From NCBI GenBank assembly GCA_023408075.1, contig JAEYKW010000017.1:1-64000 (forward strand): 64,000 bases of DNA, read 5' to 3'. Below, piece by piece: positions 42,265-50,688 of the stretch. Position numbers and translations under genes: made by a program. Origin of the DNA: Bacillota bacterium. GTDB lineage: Bacteria; Bacillota; Clostridia; Christensenellales; SZUA-584. The notes below the pieces were generated by a model that was not told where the DNA came from, made no database searches, and worked only from the letters and a program-made list of their open reading frames with translations. The stretch's first letter is position 1, and every line of letters begins with the position of its first letter.

Positions 42265-42370
42265 ATCGCAACCGCCGCAACTCAAAGGCAGACATCCGTC
42301 AGTGTGAAAGTTTACACCGTCAAAAATACGGACTATAATAAATTCATTAATTTTGTTTTTTCGAGGGCTT

Positions 42371-43171
42371 ATGGATCAAATAGAGCTGCGCTTTAATCAT
42401 GTCGATACTGAAAAAACGGCGATCTGCTTTACATTTGACGATAACTTTGCGCGTCACAGCGGTTATATCGCTCCCGTTTTTTTGCAGCGCGGCTTTCGCT
42501 GCACGTTTTACTTGAACCCGGGAGAAAGCGGCTTTGCCGAGAATCACCTCGGTCATTATCTGCCGCTGTTAAAGCAAGGCTTCGAAATCGGCAGCCACGG
42601 GTATGTGCACAACAATCTTACCGATATAGGCCCGGATGCCGCGATGGATAATTTGCGGCATGCGGCGCAGAGTATAGCGGAGCTTTTTCACGTATACCCC
42701 GCGACGTTCGCGTTTCCGTACCACGATTATACACAGGAAACGCTTGCGATGGCACGGTCGTTTCATCTCGAAACGCGCAACACGCTCGCGCATTCCATAT
42801 GGTTTGCCATCAAAACGGCCATACCGCTCAAAGATATGCTGACCGCAGTCGAGCAGTGCATCGCGGAAAACCGTCCGCTCGTTTTCTCGGGCCACTCCGT
42901 GATACTCACGCCCGAAGAGGCCGACGATGAGCGGCTCAAAAGCGAAACCGGCTACAACCCGATATTGCTTGACGCCCTCTGCGCGCTGCTTGATTTTATC
43001 AAGGCGCGCAGCGAGCACGTTCAGGTGCTCACGTTTGAGCAGGCATCGCTGCTTGCATACATCAGACAACATGGCGAAATCAACGGCGAAGCGTATACGC
43101 TCACGCAGCAAGCGCTAAACGGTCTTAAGACCTTTGGTATCGGTATCGAAAGGCTCGGCGAATTGATCTGA
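42371..43171 (+). CDS. Polysaccharide deacetylase (NodB)-family protein
   Basis: 266 residues. The NodB domain begins with AICFTFDDNFARHSGYIAP (the TFDD motif; its second Asp binds the metal) and has FEIGSHGYVHNNLT (the SHxxxH metal-binding motif), then TFAFPYHDYTQETLAMA. Here the usual R-x-P-Y-G segment reads FPYHDY, a deviation seen in some groups. There is no signal peptide, so the substrate may be cytoplasmic or the secretion route unusual. GAGGG precedes ATG 42371. Confidence 0.85.
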   Translation: MDQIELRFNHVDTEKTAICFTFDDNFARHSGYIAPVFLQRGFRCTFYLNPGESGFAENHLGHYLPLLKQGFEIGSHGYVHNNLTDIGPDAAMDNLRHAAQSIAELFHVYPATFAFPYHDYTQETLAMARSFHLETRNTLAHSIWFAIKTAIPLKDMLTAVEQCIAENRPLVFSGHSVILTPEEADDERLKSETGYNPILLDALCALLDFIKARSEHVQVLTFEQASLLAYIRQHGEINGEAYTLTQQALNGLKTFGIGIERLGELI

Positions 43172-43233
43172 AATACTCAAAAAAAGAACCGCCCATAAGG
43201 CGGAATCCGTTCATAGTCATAAAAACCCTTCTG

Positions 43234-43617
43234 TTATTTCGCCGCACTTTTCAGAGCGGTTTCCACCGCCTTTAAAAAGCCGTTGCTGCTTGCCGTCGCG
43301 CCGGATACGGCATCCACATTCGGCATTTGCCGCTCCAATATTCTGGCCGTCAGGTCCCGCACAATGTCTTCCCCACCGTTTTGAATTTTGAGCGGTTCAA
43401 TGCTTGTTATTTGATGCCCCGTCACGGTGACTTCAACCATATTGCTCCAGCGGTAATTATCGTAGCTGCCGACATATATACCGTCAGCGATATCCGCCAT
43501 ATCAACATCCTCTATTTGAACCTTAAGCACGTCATCCATTCCGAGGATACTGTAGACCAGAGAAATAACGATCAGCGCAAGCAGCACAATTCCCGCCCAT
43601 TTGAAAAATTTTTTCAC
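43234..43617 (-). CDS. Membrane-anchored FMN-binding domain protein (ApbE flavinylation target)
   Basis: About 127 residues. GTG 43617 is chosen because AGGGAGG lies 9 nt before it; ATG 43626 directly abuts that ribosome-binding site. One N-terminal membrane segment (WAGIVLLALIVISLVYSIL) precedes an extracytoplasmic FMN_bind domain. The sequence VDAVSGATASSNGFLKAV fits the Dxx(S/T)GAT motif where the flavin transferase ApbE links FMN to the Thr. Such proteins carry electrons on the outer face of the membrane. No apbE is in this window. The gene is downstream of a flavodoxin. Confidence 0.88.
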   Translation of the reverse strand: MKKFFKWAGIVLLALIVISLVYSILGMDDVLKVQIEDVDMADIADGIYVGSYDNYRWSNMVEVTVTGHQITSIEPLKIQNGGEDIVRDLTARILERQMPNVDAVSGATASSNGFLKAVETALKSAAK

Positions 43618-43634
43618 ACTCTCCATCCTCCCTG

Positions 43635-44105
43635 CTAGCCGCTGATTGTTCCCAAAGCAGACACAACCTCGGCAATCTGCTGCTCCCGTTCTTTGTTTGT
43701 CCAATTCACAATACCTGTTTCAGTCACGATTCCGCCTCTTTCGCCAATGCGGTTTAACATGTGCTTGATGGCTTGCCGCCCCCCCATCCACGCTTTAGGG
43801 AAATGCTGTGTCACAAAGCAGGTTGTTTTTATTCCGTCCATTTTTGCCAGCTGCGCCAAGTAAGCCTTCATAATCGGCGACAGAGAAAAAGCCTGCACGG
43901 GAGCGCCAAAAATCACATGGTCATAGCCCAAAATACCGGGGGCGTTTATAAGCCTGACGGGACCTTTGGCATTAGGATCCTCATTTACAGCTGTAACGCG
44001 CGCCAAGCAAACGGTATGTCCGGCGTCCAGCAGTGATGCCTTAAGCTTTTCCGCGACCGACAGCGTATTGCCGGTGCGGGAGTAAATAATCATTCCTACT
44101 TTCAT
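43635..44105 (-). CDS. Flavodoxin-family protein
   Basis: 156 residues. MKVGMIIYSRTGNTLSVAEKL has the FMN phosphate loop, and YDHVIFGAPVQAFSLSPIMKAYL and KTTCFVTQHFPKAWMGGRQAIKHM follow the flavodoxin/NADPH-FMN reductase pattern. The start at ATG 44105 is preceded by AAAGG. It lies between a TetR regulator (the genes nearly abut) and a membrane FMN-binding protein, suggesting a small regulated flavin electron-transfer module. Confidence 0.9.
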   Translation of the reverse strand: MKVGMIIYSRTGNTLSVAEKLKASLLDAGHTVCLARVTAVNEDPNAKGPVRLINAPGILGYDHVIFGAPVQAFSLSPIMKAYLAQLAKMDGIKTTCFVTQHFPKAWMGGRQAIKHMLNRIGERGGIVTETGIVNWTNKEREQQIAEVVSALGTISG

Positions 44106-44107
44106 AT

Positions 44108-44707
44108 TCAAGGCCTTTCTCCGAGCAAATACCCGGTAATCGTATCAAGCTCACCATAAAGCATATCCTTTGTCATACCGTTATCGGAAAAGTAAAGAGC
44201 CAGCAATCCATGCAGCGTATAGATGATCGTTTTTGCGATAATGGGAATTTCTTTTTCTGCTATAACACCTCTCGCCGCAAAGCTCCGGTAGGTTTTTATA
44301 TAAGAATCGCTGAAATCGAGCGCTTGTGTCTGCGTATCTTGTGAAGGATGCAGACGGTATGAATAAAAAAAGCTGAAAACATTCGGACGGTCAAAATAGT
44401 AAGAAATATATTTGCGGTTTATTTTTTTGACATCATTCACTTCGTTTATTTCTTCGGGTGCGTCCTTTTGCATATGCGCCATAACATCCGATATCATCAT
44501 GGATTTCGTTTCTTGCAGCAGCTCGTTTAAATCTTTGAAGTAGTTGTAAATCGTTGTAAATGTGTATCCGGCGCGATCCGCAACCTTCCTGATAGAAACA
44601 TTCTCCACACCCTCACTGAGTATGATTTGCTTCGCAGCCTCAATAAAATATGATTTCACCCTTTGGACCTTAACGCTTTGCTTATCATCGTGGTCGGTAT
44701 CTTTCAT
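44108..44707 (-). CDS. TetR-family regulator
   Basis: 199 residues from ATG 44707. An upstream ATG at 44743 lies in the middle of a perfect palindrome and is less likely. The HTH region reads AAKQIILSEGVENVSIRKVAD followed by AGYTFTTIYNYFKDLNELL. The C-terminal half (KYISYYFDRPNVFSFFYSY) resembles WHG-type TetR C-domains. It probably represses itself and the flavodoxin/FMN-binding genes downstream. Confidence 0.88.
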   Translation of the reverse strand: MKDTDHDDKQSVKVQRVKSYFIEAAKQIILSEGVENVSIRKVADRAGYTFTTIYNYFKDLNELLQETKSMMISDVMAHMQKDAPEEINEVNDVKKINRKYISYYFDRPNVFSFFYSYRLHPSQDTQTQALDFSDSYIKTYRSFAARGVIAEKEIPIIAKTIIYTLHGLLALYFSDNGMTKDMLYGELDTITGYLLGERP

Positions 44708-44731
44708 GCGCCGCTTGCCAAACCTTTCTTC

Positions 44732-44754
44732 AATTAATAACATTGTTATTAATT
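44732..44754 (-). promoter_or_regulatory. 23-bp perfect palindrome, probable TetR operator
   Basis: Arms AATTAATAACA and TGTTATTAATT meet around a single central T. On the minus strand TTGATA lies just upstream of it and the palindrome covers the -10 area. A fully symmetrical site of this length is typical of a TetR dimer operator. Confidence 0.75.
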
Positions 44755-44852
44755 TATTATCAACGTTATAATATTCTTTATTGGCACGAATGTCAATATC
44801 TAAAAATAAAAAAATATCATGGCGGCAAAACAGAAACGCGGCAAATGAAAAA

Positions 44853-44877
44853 GCGCAGCCGTCAATGCCGTCTGCGC
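44853..44877 (-). terminator. Terminator of the maltodextrin operon
   Basis: GCGCAG and CTGCGC pair, with an inner pairing of ACGGC and GCCGT-like arms. On the minus strand TTTTTC follows. It lies 34 nt after the glgP stop. Confidence 0.7.
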
Positions 44878-44910
44878 CGGATGAATCTATTAGCTTTTAC
44901 AGCTCACAGG

Positions 44911-47259
44911 TTACAGATGCCATATCTCCTGCGCGTACTGCTTCACCGTCCTGTCGGACGAGAACTTGCCCGCCGAAGCGACATTATTGAGGCACTTGCG
45001 CCCGAAGCTCAGCCTGTCGGCGTAATCTCGGTTCACGCGGAGCTTGGCTTCTACGTACGGCATCAAATCGAGCAGCAGGAAATAATGGTCCGGCCGGTGC
45101 CAGCAGGCCCCTTCGAGTATCGCGTCGTAAAGCTCCTTGAAGTAGCCAAAGCCCTCATCGCTGAGCGTGCCGTCAATCAACGTATCGAGCACGCGCTTCA
45201 CCCTCGGGTTATTTTCATATATCGCTTTGGGGTTGTAGCAGGCGCTTTCGCGACGGATATCCTCCACGCGTGCACCGAAAATGTAATTGTTGTCTTCTCC
45301 GGCCTCTTCCACAATCTCCACGTTCGCGCCGTCGTAGGTACCGAGCGTCACCGCACCGCTCAGCATGAGCTTCATGTTTCCCGTGCCGCTCGCTTCGGTG
45401 CCCGCCGTCGATATCTGCTCGGACACATCCGCCGCCGGTATAATCGCTTCGGCATACGAGCAGTTGTAATTCTGCACAAACACCACGCGCAGCCTGTCAT
45501 TCGTCTGCGCGTCCGCGTTGACAAGCCGCGCAATCTCATTAATCAGCTTGATAATCGCCTTGGCCCGAAAATACCCGGGCGCCGCTTTCGCGCCGAAAAT
45601 AAACACCGTCGGATGAAAACCCTTAAGGCTGCCGTCTTTGAGGCCATAATAGATATCGAGTATCGAAAACGCGTTGAGCAGCTGGCGTTTGTACTCATGC
45701 AGCCGTTTCACCTGCACATCGAATATGAATTCGGGCGGAATCTCCATGTCTTCGCGTTCGGCAATCAATGCGGCGAGCTGCTGCTTTTTGTGCTGCTTCA
45801 TCTCGTTAAAACGGCGTATAAAATCGTCGTCTATGCCGTCTTTGAGCTTTTCGAGCTGACCCAAGTCAGTCAAAAAGCCGCTGCCGATTCGGCTTTCTAT
45901 CAGCGCCGTAAGCTCCGGGTTGCAGAGTCCGAGCCAGCGCCTTTGCGTGACGCCGTTCGTTTTGTTCTGAAACCGCTGCGGATACAGCGCATACCAGTCC
46001 TTAAACAAATCGTGCTTGAGTATCTCTGTATGCAGCTCGGCCACGCCGTTGACATAGGTGGACATAAACACCGCAAGCCGCGCCATATGCACCGTTTCGC
46101 AGTCGATAATGCGCATGCAGCCCGTCTTTTCCGCGGGGACGCCCGCCTCGCGGAGCGCAATGCAAAGCCGCTCGTCAATACGCGATATGATCGAACCGAT
46201 CTCAGGGATCACCTCGTCCATCAGCGCGAGATGCCATGTTTCGAGCGCCTCGCCCATCACGGTATGGTTCGTGTAGGAAAATGTCTGCTGCGCCGTTGCA
46301 AACGCATCGTCGAAGCTGATTCCCTCATCCATAAGCAGCCGGATCAGCTCGGGCACACAGATGACCGGATGCGTATCGTTAAGCTGCATCGCGCAATGCG
46401 ACGCAAATCCCGATAGGTCGCTGCCGTGCGCGCGCTTGTACCGCGCGATGATATCCTGCAGCGATGCGCTCGCAAGAAAATACTGCTGCTTGAGGCGCAG
46501 GCGCTTGCCCGCGTCGTCGCAGTCGTTCGGATACAGCACGCGCGAGATATCCTCCGCGTCGTTCTTCTCTCGAACGGCCTCCGCGTAATCCTGATTGTTG
46601 AACGCGGCAAAATCCAGCTCCTGCATCGCCTCGCTCTGCCAGAGCCGCAACGTGCCCACATGGTTGCTTTGGTATCCGATCACGGGCATATCGTACGGCA
46701 CCGCACGCACGGTCTGGTCTGCGAATTCCACCGTCACGGCCCTGTCGTCGCGGCGGCAGCTCCACGGGTCGCCGCCGGTTTGCCAGTCATCGGCGGTTTC
46801 GCACTGCATACCGTCCACAAACAGCTGTTTAAACAGCCCGAACTTGTAGCGGATGCCGTAGCCGTCAAGCGGCAGCTCCATTGCCGCCGCACTGTCCAAA
46901 AAGCACGCCGCGAGCCTGCCAAGCCCGCCGTTGCCGAGCGCCGCGTCCTCAATATCTTCAAGTTCTGTTAAATCCGCACCGCGCTCGCGCAGCTGCTCGC
47001 GCACCTCATCGAGCACGCCGAGACAGTAAAGGTTGTTGAACACCATGCGCCCGATTAAAAACTCGATGGAAAAATAATAGGCGCGCCGCGCCATGCTATG
47101 CTTTTTTTTGCTGCTGATCCAGTTGTCCGATATCAATGTCATCACGGCTTTGGAGAGCGCGTCATGCAGCTGGGCCGCATTCGCGCTTTTCAGGTCCTTC
47201 TGGCAGCTGCTTTTGAGGTTTTCTTCCGTCATGCGCAATATCTGATTGCTGTCGGTCAT
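44911..47259 (-). CDS. glgP: Glycogen/maltodextrin phosphorylase
   Basis: 782 residues. Releases glucose-1-phosphate from alpha-1,4-glucans in the cytoplasm. Landmarks: SIEFLIGRMVFNNLYCLGV, GNGGLGRLAACFLDS, LNDTHPVICVPELIRLL, TNHTVMGEALETW, KTNGVTQRRWLGLCNP, VQRLHEYKRQLLN-type segment (VKRLHEYKRQLLNAFSIL), and EASGTGNMKLMLSGAVTLGT, whose Lys binds pyridoxal phosphate. All are intact. Its ATG overlaps the malQ stop by one base (TAATG), so the two are translationally coupled. With MalQ it completes degradation of imported maltodextrins. Confidence 0.96.
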   Translation of the reverse strand: MTDSNQILRMTEENLKSSCQKDLKSANAAQLHDALSKAVMTLISDNWISSKKKHSMARRAYYFSIEFLIGRMVFNNLYCLGVLDEVREQLRERGADLTELEDIEDAALGNGGLGRLAACFLDSAAAMELPLDGYGIRYKFGLFKQLFVDGMQCETADDWQTGGDPWSCRRDDRAVTVEFADQTVRAVPYDMPVIGYQSNHVGTLRLWQSEAMQELDFAAFNNQDYAEAVREKNDAEDISRVLYPNDCDDAGKRLRLKQQYFLASASLQDIIARYKRAHGSDLSGFASHCAMQLNDTHPVICVPELIRLLMDEGISFDDAFATAQQTFSYTNHTVMGEALETWHLALMDEVIPEIGSIISRIDERLCIALREAGVPAEKTGCMRIIDCETVHMARLAVFMSTYVNGVAELHTEILKHDLFKDWYALYPQRFQNKTNGVTQRRWLGLCNPELTALIESRIGSGFLTDLGQLEKLKDGIDDDFIRRFNEMKQHKKQQLAALIAEREDMEIPPEFIFDVQVKRLHEYKRQLLNAFSILDIYYGLKDGSLKGFHPTVFIFGAKAAPGYFRAKAIIKLINEIARLVNADAQTNDRLRVVFVQNYNCSYAEAIIPAADVSEQISTAGTEASGTGNMKLMLSGAVTLGTYDGANVEIVEEAGEDNNYIFGARVEDIRRESACYNPKAIYENNPRVKRVLDTLIDGTLSDEGFGYFKELYDAILEGACWHRPDHYFLLLDLMPYVEAKLRVNRDYADRLSFGRKCLNNVASAGKFSSDRTVKQYAQEIWHL

Positions 47260-48749
47260 TAAGATGTGTCTCCTGTTCTGTGGTACGCTTTATTTATACT
47301 TAAAATATCGTCCTTGAGAGTTTCTGTCAACTGCTGAGGCCTTATGCGCCATTTCCAGTTGAGCCCTACCGTGCCCGGCGTGTTCATCCGGGCCTCGCTT
47401 CCGAGCTGCAAATGATCCTGCATCGGAATCACAACCGTACCGGCAGCGCTCGCATAGGCCGCTTCAATCAGCGCTTTGCAGATATCTGCGTCATCATCCA
47501 TTCGAAGATATTCTAATGCAAAGCGTTTTTCGACTTCTCCGGCTTTTTGCCACCAGCCCAGCACGGTATCGTTGTCGTGCGTGCCCGTGTACAGCACGGT
47601 ATTGGCGCTGATATTGTGCGGCAAGTGCATGTTTTTCTCATCCGAATCAAAAGCAAAGAGCAGCACCTTCATACCCGGATAGCCGCAGACTTTGAGCAGC
47701 CGTTTGACCTTGGCCGTCACCACGCCGAGATCTTCAGCGACAATACACAGTGACGGTATTTCGCCGCTGAGCACCTCAAAGAAATGGCTGCCGGGCCCGT
47801 TTTTCCATTTGCCGACCTTGGCCGTGGAGGCGCCTGCCGGAATTTCATAGTAGTTCGCGAAGCCGATAAAATGATCCACGCGCATGATATCGCAATAGTC
47901 AAACATGGCGCGCATACGCCGTATCCACCATTCGTATCCCGTTTTTTTATGCAGCCGCCAGTTGTAAATCGGGTTGCCCCAAAGCTGGCCGTCCTCCGTG
48001 AAATAATCGGGCGGCACGCCTGCCACGCAGAGCGGCCGCCGGTGCTCGTCAAGCAAAAACAAGTCAGGCTCTGCCCACGTATCGGCGGAGTCCATCGCGA
48101 CATAGATCGGCATATCCCCGAAAATTGATATGCCGTTTTGATTCGCATAGGCTTTGAGAGCAGACCACTGCCCGTAAAAAAGATACTGCACGAACGAGTG
48201 AAACGCGATGTCTTCACTCAGTTCGCTCGCATACTTTGCCATCGCCTCAGGCTCGCGGAAGCGTATCGCGTCGTCGGGCCACTCGCTCCAGGCCTTGCCG
48301 CCAAATCGGTCCTTCAGCGCGGAGAAAAACGCGTAATCAAAAAGCCACGGTTTCTGTGCCGAAAACGCATCCACACTGTCCTTTAATTTCGAATAGGAAT
48401 TTTTAAATGCCGAGCGAAGCACAGCGTGCCGCGTTAAATAAAGATACTCGTAATCAATATATTCTGTGTCCTTTTCGGGGTCGAGATGAGCATAGTCGGC
48501 TGCCTTGAGTATACCGTCTTCTTTAAGCAGATTAAGGTCTATAAAATACGGATTGCCTGCAAAGGTGGAAAAGCTCTGATAAGGCGAATCCCCGTAGCTT
48601 GTGGGACCCACCGGCAGCACCTGCCAGATTTTCGTGCCGGTTTCCCGCAAAAAATCGACGAATTTGTAAGCCTCCCGTCCCAAAGTCCCAATTCCGTACG
48701 GAGAGGGCAGGGACGAAATATGCATCAATATGCCGCTGCTGCGCTGCAT
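47259..48749 (-). CDS. malQ: 4-alpha-glucanotransferase (amylomaltase)
   Basis: 496 residues, the usual short bacterial length. Motifs: SGILMHISSLPSPYGIGTLG, WQVLPVGPTSYGDSPYQSFS, FGDMPIYVAMDSADTWAEPD (nucleophile region), DIMRVDHFIGFANYYEIPAG, IVAEDLGVVT (acid/base Glu) and LYTGTHDNDTVLGWW. It disproportionates short maltodextrins so that GlgP can act on them. It lies 16 bp after the permease gene and overlaps glgP by one base. Confidence 0.96.
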   Translation of the reverse strand: MQRSSGILMHISSLPSPYGIGTLGREAYKFVDFLRETGTKIWQVLPVGPTSYGDSPYQSFSTFAGNPYFIDLNLLKEDGILKAADYAHLDPEKDTEYIDYEYLYLTRHAVLRSAFKNSYSKLKDSVDAFSAQKPWLFDYAFFSALKDRFGGKAWSEWPDDAIRFREPEAMAKYASELSEDIAFHSFVQYLFYGQWSALKAYANQNGISIFGDMPIYVAMDSADTWAEPDLFLLDEHRRPLCVAGVPPDYFTEDGQLWGNPIYNWRLHKKTGYEWWIRRMRAMFDYCDIMRVDHFIGFANYYEIPAGASTAKVGKWKNGPGSHFFEVLSGEIPSLCIVAEDLGVVTAKVKRLLKVCGYPGMKVLLFAFDSDEKNMHLPHNISANTVLYTGTHDNDTVLGWWQKAGEVEKRFALEYLRMDDDADICKALIEAAYASAAGTVVIPMQDHLQLGSEARMNTPGTVGLNWKWRIRPQQLTETLKDDILSINKAYHRTGDTS

Positions 48750-48765
48750 ATGTAACCTCCTGTTT

Positions 48766-49620
48766 CTATCCTTTCACCGCACCAGCGACGACACCTTTGA
48801 TAATATACTTCTGACACGAGAGATAAAACACAATAATCGGGATGATCGCGAGTGTCAGCATAGCCATCATCGCGCCCATGTCGATCGACCCGTACCCGCC
48901 TTTAAGGTATTGTATCACGATCGGTATCGTTCTGTGGTCGCTGTCCAGCAGCAAATACGGCAGCAGATAATCGTTCCATATCCACATCGTGTTGAGTATG
49001 GCCACCGTAATGGCTGTGGGCCGCAGTATTGGGAAAACCACCTTAAAATAGGTGCGGATCGGGCTGCAGCCGTCTATCAATGCGGCTTCTTCAATATCAA
49101 CGGGTATCGATTTGACGAAACCGCTGAACATGAATGTAGAAAGGCCTGCGCCAAACCCGAGGTAAATCACAACGATGCCGAAAGGATTATCAAGATGCAG
49201 CATGTTGGCAAACTTGGACATCGTGAACATCACCATCTGAAACGGCACGATCATGGAAAACACGAGCACATAATAGATGATTTTCGTGTAGGTCTTTTTC
49301 ACACGCGTTAAATACCAGCCTGTCATCGATGTGAACAGGACAATCGCGATCACTGAAAATATTGTGATAAACAGCGACCACCCGAAGGCGTTAAAAAAAC
49401 CGGTCTTGTCAATGCCGCTTAAGTAATTGTCCAGCCCCACCAGCGTCCCCTGCGATGCCGACGGGAAAGAGAACGGGTCGGAGCTGATGAACAGCTTACC
49501 CTTAAAAGAGTTCATCACCACAAAGCCGATCGGGAGCAGAAAGACAATCGCGATAACCCCAATCAGCAAAGACGCAATCGAACGGTTGACCTGTTTTCTT
49601 CTTGACTCCATCCCCATCAT
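48766..49620 (-). CDS. Carbohydrate ABC transporter permease (MalG-like)
   Basis: 284 residues with six membrane segments. The coupling helix EAA motif reads EEAALIDGCSPIRTYFKVVFPI, and LNTMWIWNDYLLPYLLL is typical of MalG. Its ATG overlaps the MalF stop (ATGA), and GGGAGG precedes it. It pairs with MalF to form the channel. No MalK ATPase is encoded in the operon, so a shared ATPase elsewhere, as in many Firmicutes, is implied. Confidence 0.93.
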   Translation of the reverse strand: MMGMESRRKQVNRSIASLLIGVIAIVFLLPIGFVVMNSFKGKLFISSDPFSFPSASQGTLVGLDNYLSGIDKTGFFNAFGWSLFITIFSVIAIVLFTSMTGWYLTRVKKTYTKIIYYVLVFSMIVPFQMVMFTMSKFANMLHLDNPFGIVVIYLGFGAGLSTFMFSGFVKSIPVDIEEAALIDGCSPIRTYFKVVFPILRPTAITVAILNTMWIWNDYLLPYLLLDSDHRTIPIVIQYLKGGYGSIDMGAMMAMLTLAIIPIIVFYLSCQKYIIKGVVAGAVKG

Positions 49621-50462
49621 TGCTCCACCTCCCTGCGCCTTGTGATCAGCAGTTGTATGAGTGCAAGCAGACCGACCACCACAAAGAAGACAACCGCTTT
49701 GGCCTGCCCCACGCCCTCCCAGCCGTTGCGGGTATAGAACGTGTTGAAAATATCGAGCGCGACCATCGCGGTCTGCTTAGACGGCGCACCGGCTGTCAGC
49801 GCAAGGTTCTGGTCGAACAGTTTGAACGAATTGGTGAGCGTTAAGAACGTGCAGATCGTCACCGCAGGCATCACCATGGGGATCGTCACATTTTTGAGAA
49901 CGCCCCATTTTCCCGCTCCGTCCACTCTTGCCGCGTCAATCAGCTCGCCCGGAATGTTTTGTATGCCCGCCACGTAGATGATCATCATATAGCCGATGAG
50001 CTGCCAGTTCATAAGTATCACAAGGCCCCAGAAACCGTAATCGGGGCTGTAGGTCAGCGTGACGCCAAAGGCGCTCAATATACCGTTGAGCAGCACCTGC
50101 CAGATGTACCCGAGCACGATGCCGCCGATCAGGTTCGGCGTGAAAAACGCGGTTCGAAACGCGTTGGTGCCCTTTAAGCCGCGCGTCAGCAGCAAAGCGA
50201 GCGCGAACCCGAGCACATTGATGGTAATCATGGATACGACCGTGAACTTGACCGTGAACCAAATGGCTTTAATAAACTCATCATTGGCAGAAAACGCTTT
50301 AACATAATTGGAAACGCCGACCCACTGCGCGTTGGTCACCGTTGTAAATTTCGCAAACGACAGGTAGATGCCCATTAAAAACGGAATGACAAACGCAATA
50401 ACAAATGCAATCAGAGTCGGCAATGCAAAGACAGCGAAATATTTCGAGAGCGCTTTTTGCAT
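49617..50462 (-). CDS. Sugar ABC transporter permease (MalF-like)
   Basis: 281 residues, short relative to E. coli MalF but normal for Firmicutes. Six membrane segments; EAA loop ELIDAARVDGAGKWGVLKNVTIP. LMNWQLIGYMMIIYVAGIQNIP and TPNLIGGIVLGYIWQVLLNGI also fit. It lies after a 226-bp gap from the binding-protein gene, occupied by a repeat and a strong hairpin, and overlaps MalG by four bases. Confidence 0.93.
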   Translation of the reverse strand: MQKALSKYFAVFALPTLIAFVIAFVIPFLMGIYLSFAKFTTVTNAQWVGVSNYVKAFSANDEFIKAIWFTVKFTVVSMITINVLGFALALLLTRGLKGTNAFRTAFFTPNLIGGIVLGYIWQVLLNGILSAFGVTLTYSPDYGFWGLVILMNWQLIGYMMIIYVAGIQNIPGELIDAARVDGAGKWGVLKNVTIPMVMPAVTICTFLTLTNSFKLFDQNLALTAGAPSKQTAMVALDIFNTFYTRNGWEGVGQAKAVVFFVVVGLLALIQLLITRRREVEQ

Positions 50463-50561
50463 ATCATGATCCCTTCTTTATATGCGGCTCCGCCATTTGC
50501 GGCGGCGCAGTTTGGGCTGTCGATAAAGCCTCTAAGGCCTGCCTCAGTCACCTGTCGGTGA

Positions 50562-50661
50562 CAGCCGCCGATCCACTTTAGATTGCGTCAAACGGGGCCG
50601 CCGATAAGAGGTCTTCTTGACATTCTGTAGCTGCTCCGCCCGTTTTTTCAAGCGGAGCAGC
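50562..50661 (-). repeat. Interspersed intergenic repeat, copy 2, with hairpin
   Basis: The segment 50562-50624 matches 35563-35624 in the order of its conserved words (CCGAT; AAGAGGT; TTGACA). It is followed by a 10-bp perfect inverted repeat, GCTGCTCCGC (50630-50639) and GCGGAGCAGC (50652-50661). Both copies lie just beyond the 3' end of a minus-strand gene or at its edge. Between malE and malF the hairpin may also protect the malE mRNA end. Confidence 0.6.
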
Positions 50662-50688
50662 ACAAATCGCATCAATACAAAAGCCGAA

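Noticed and set aside
44743..46416. A long plus-strand open frame of 557 codons opposite glgP
   Set aside because: It mirrors the highly conserved glgP coding sequence, lacks any protein signature and has no ribosome-binding site; high GC at third positions explains the open antisense frame.
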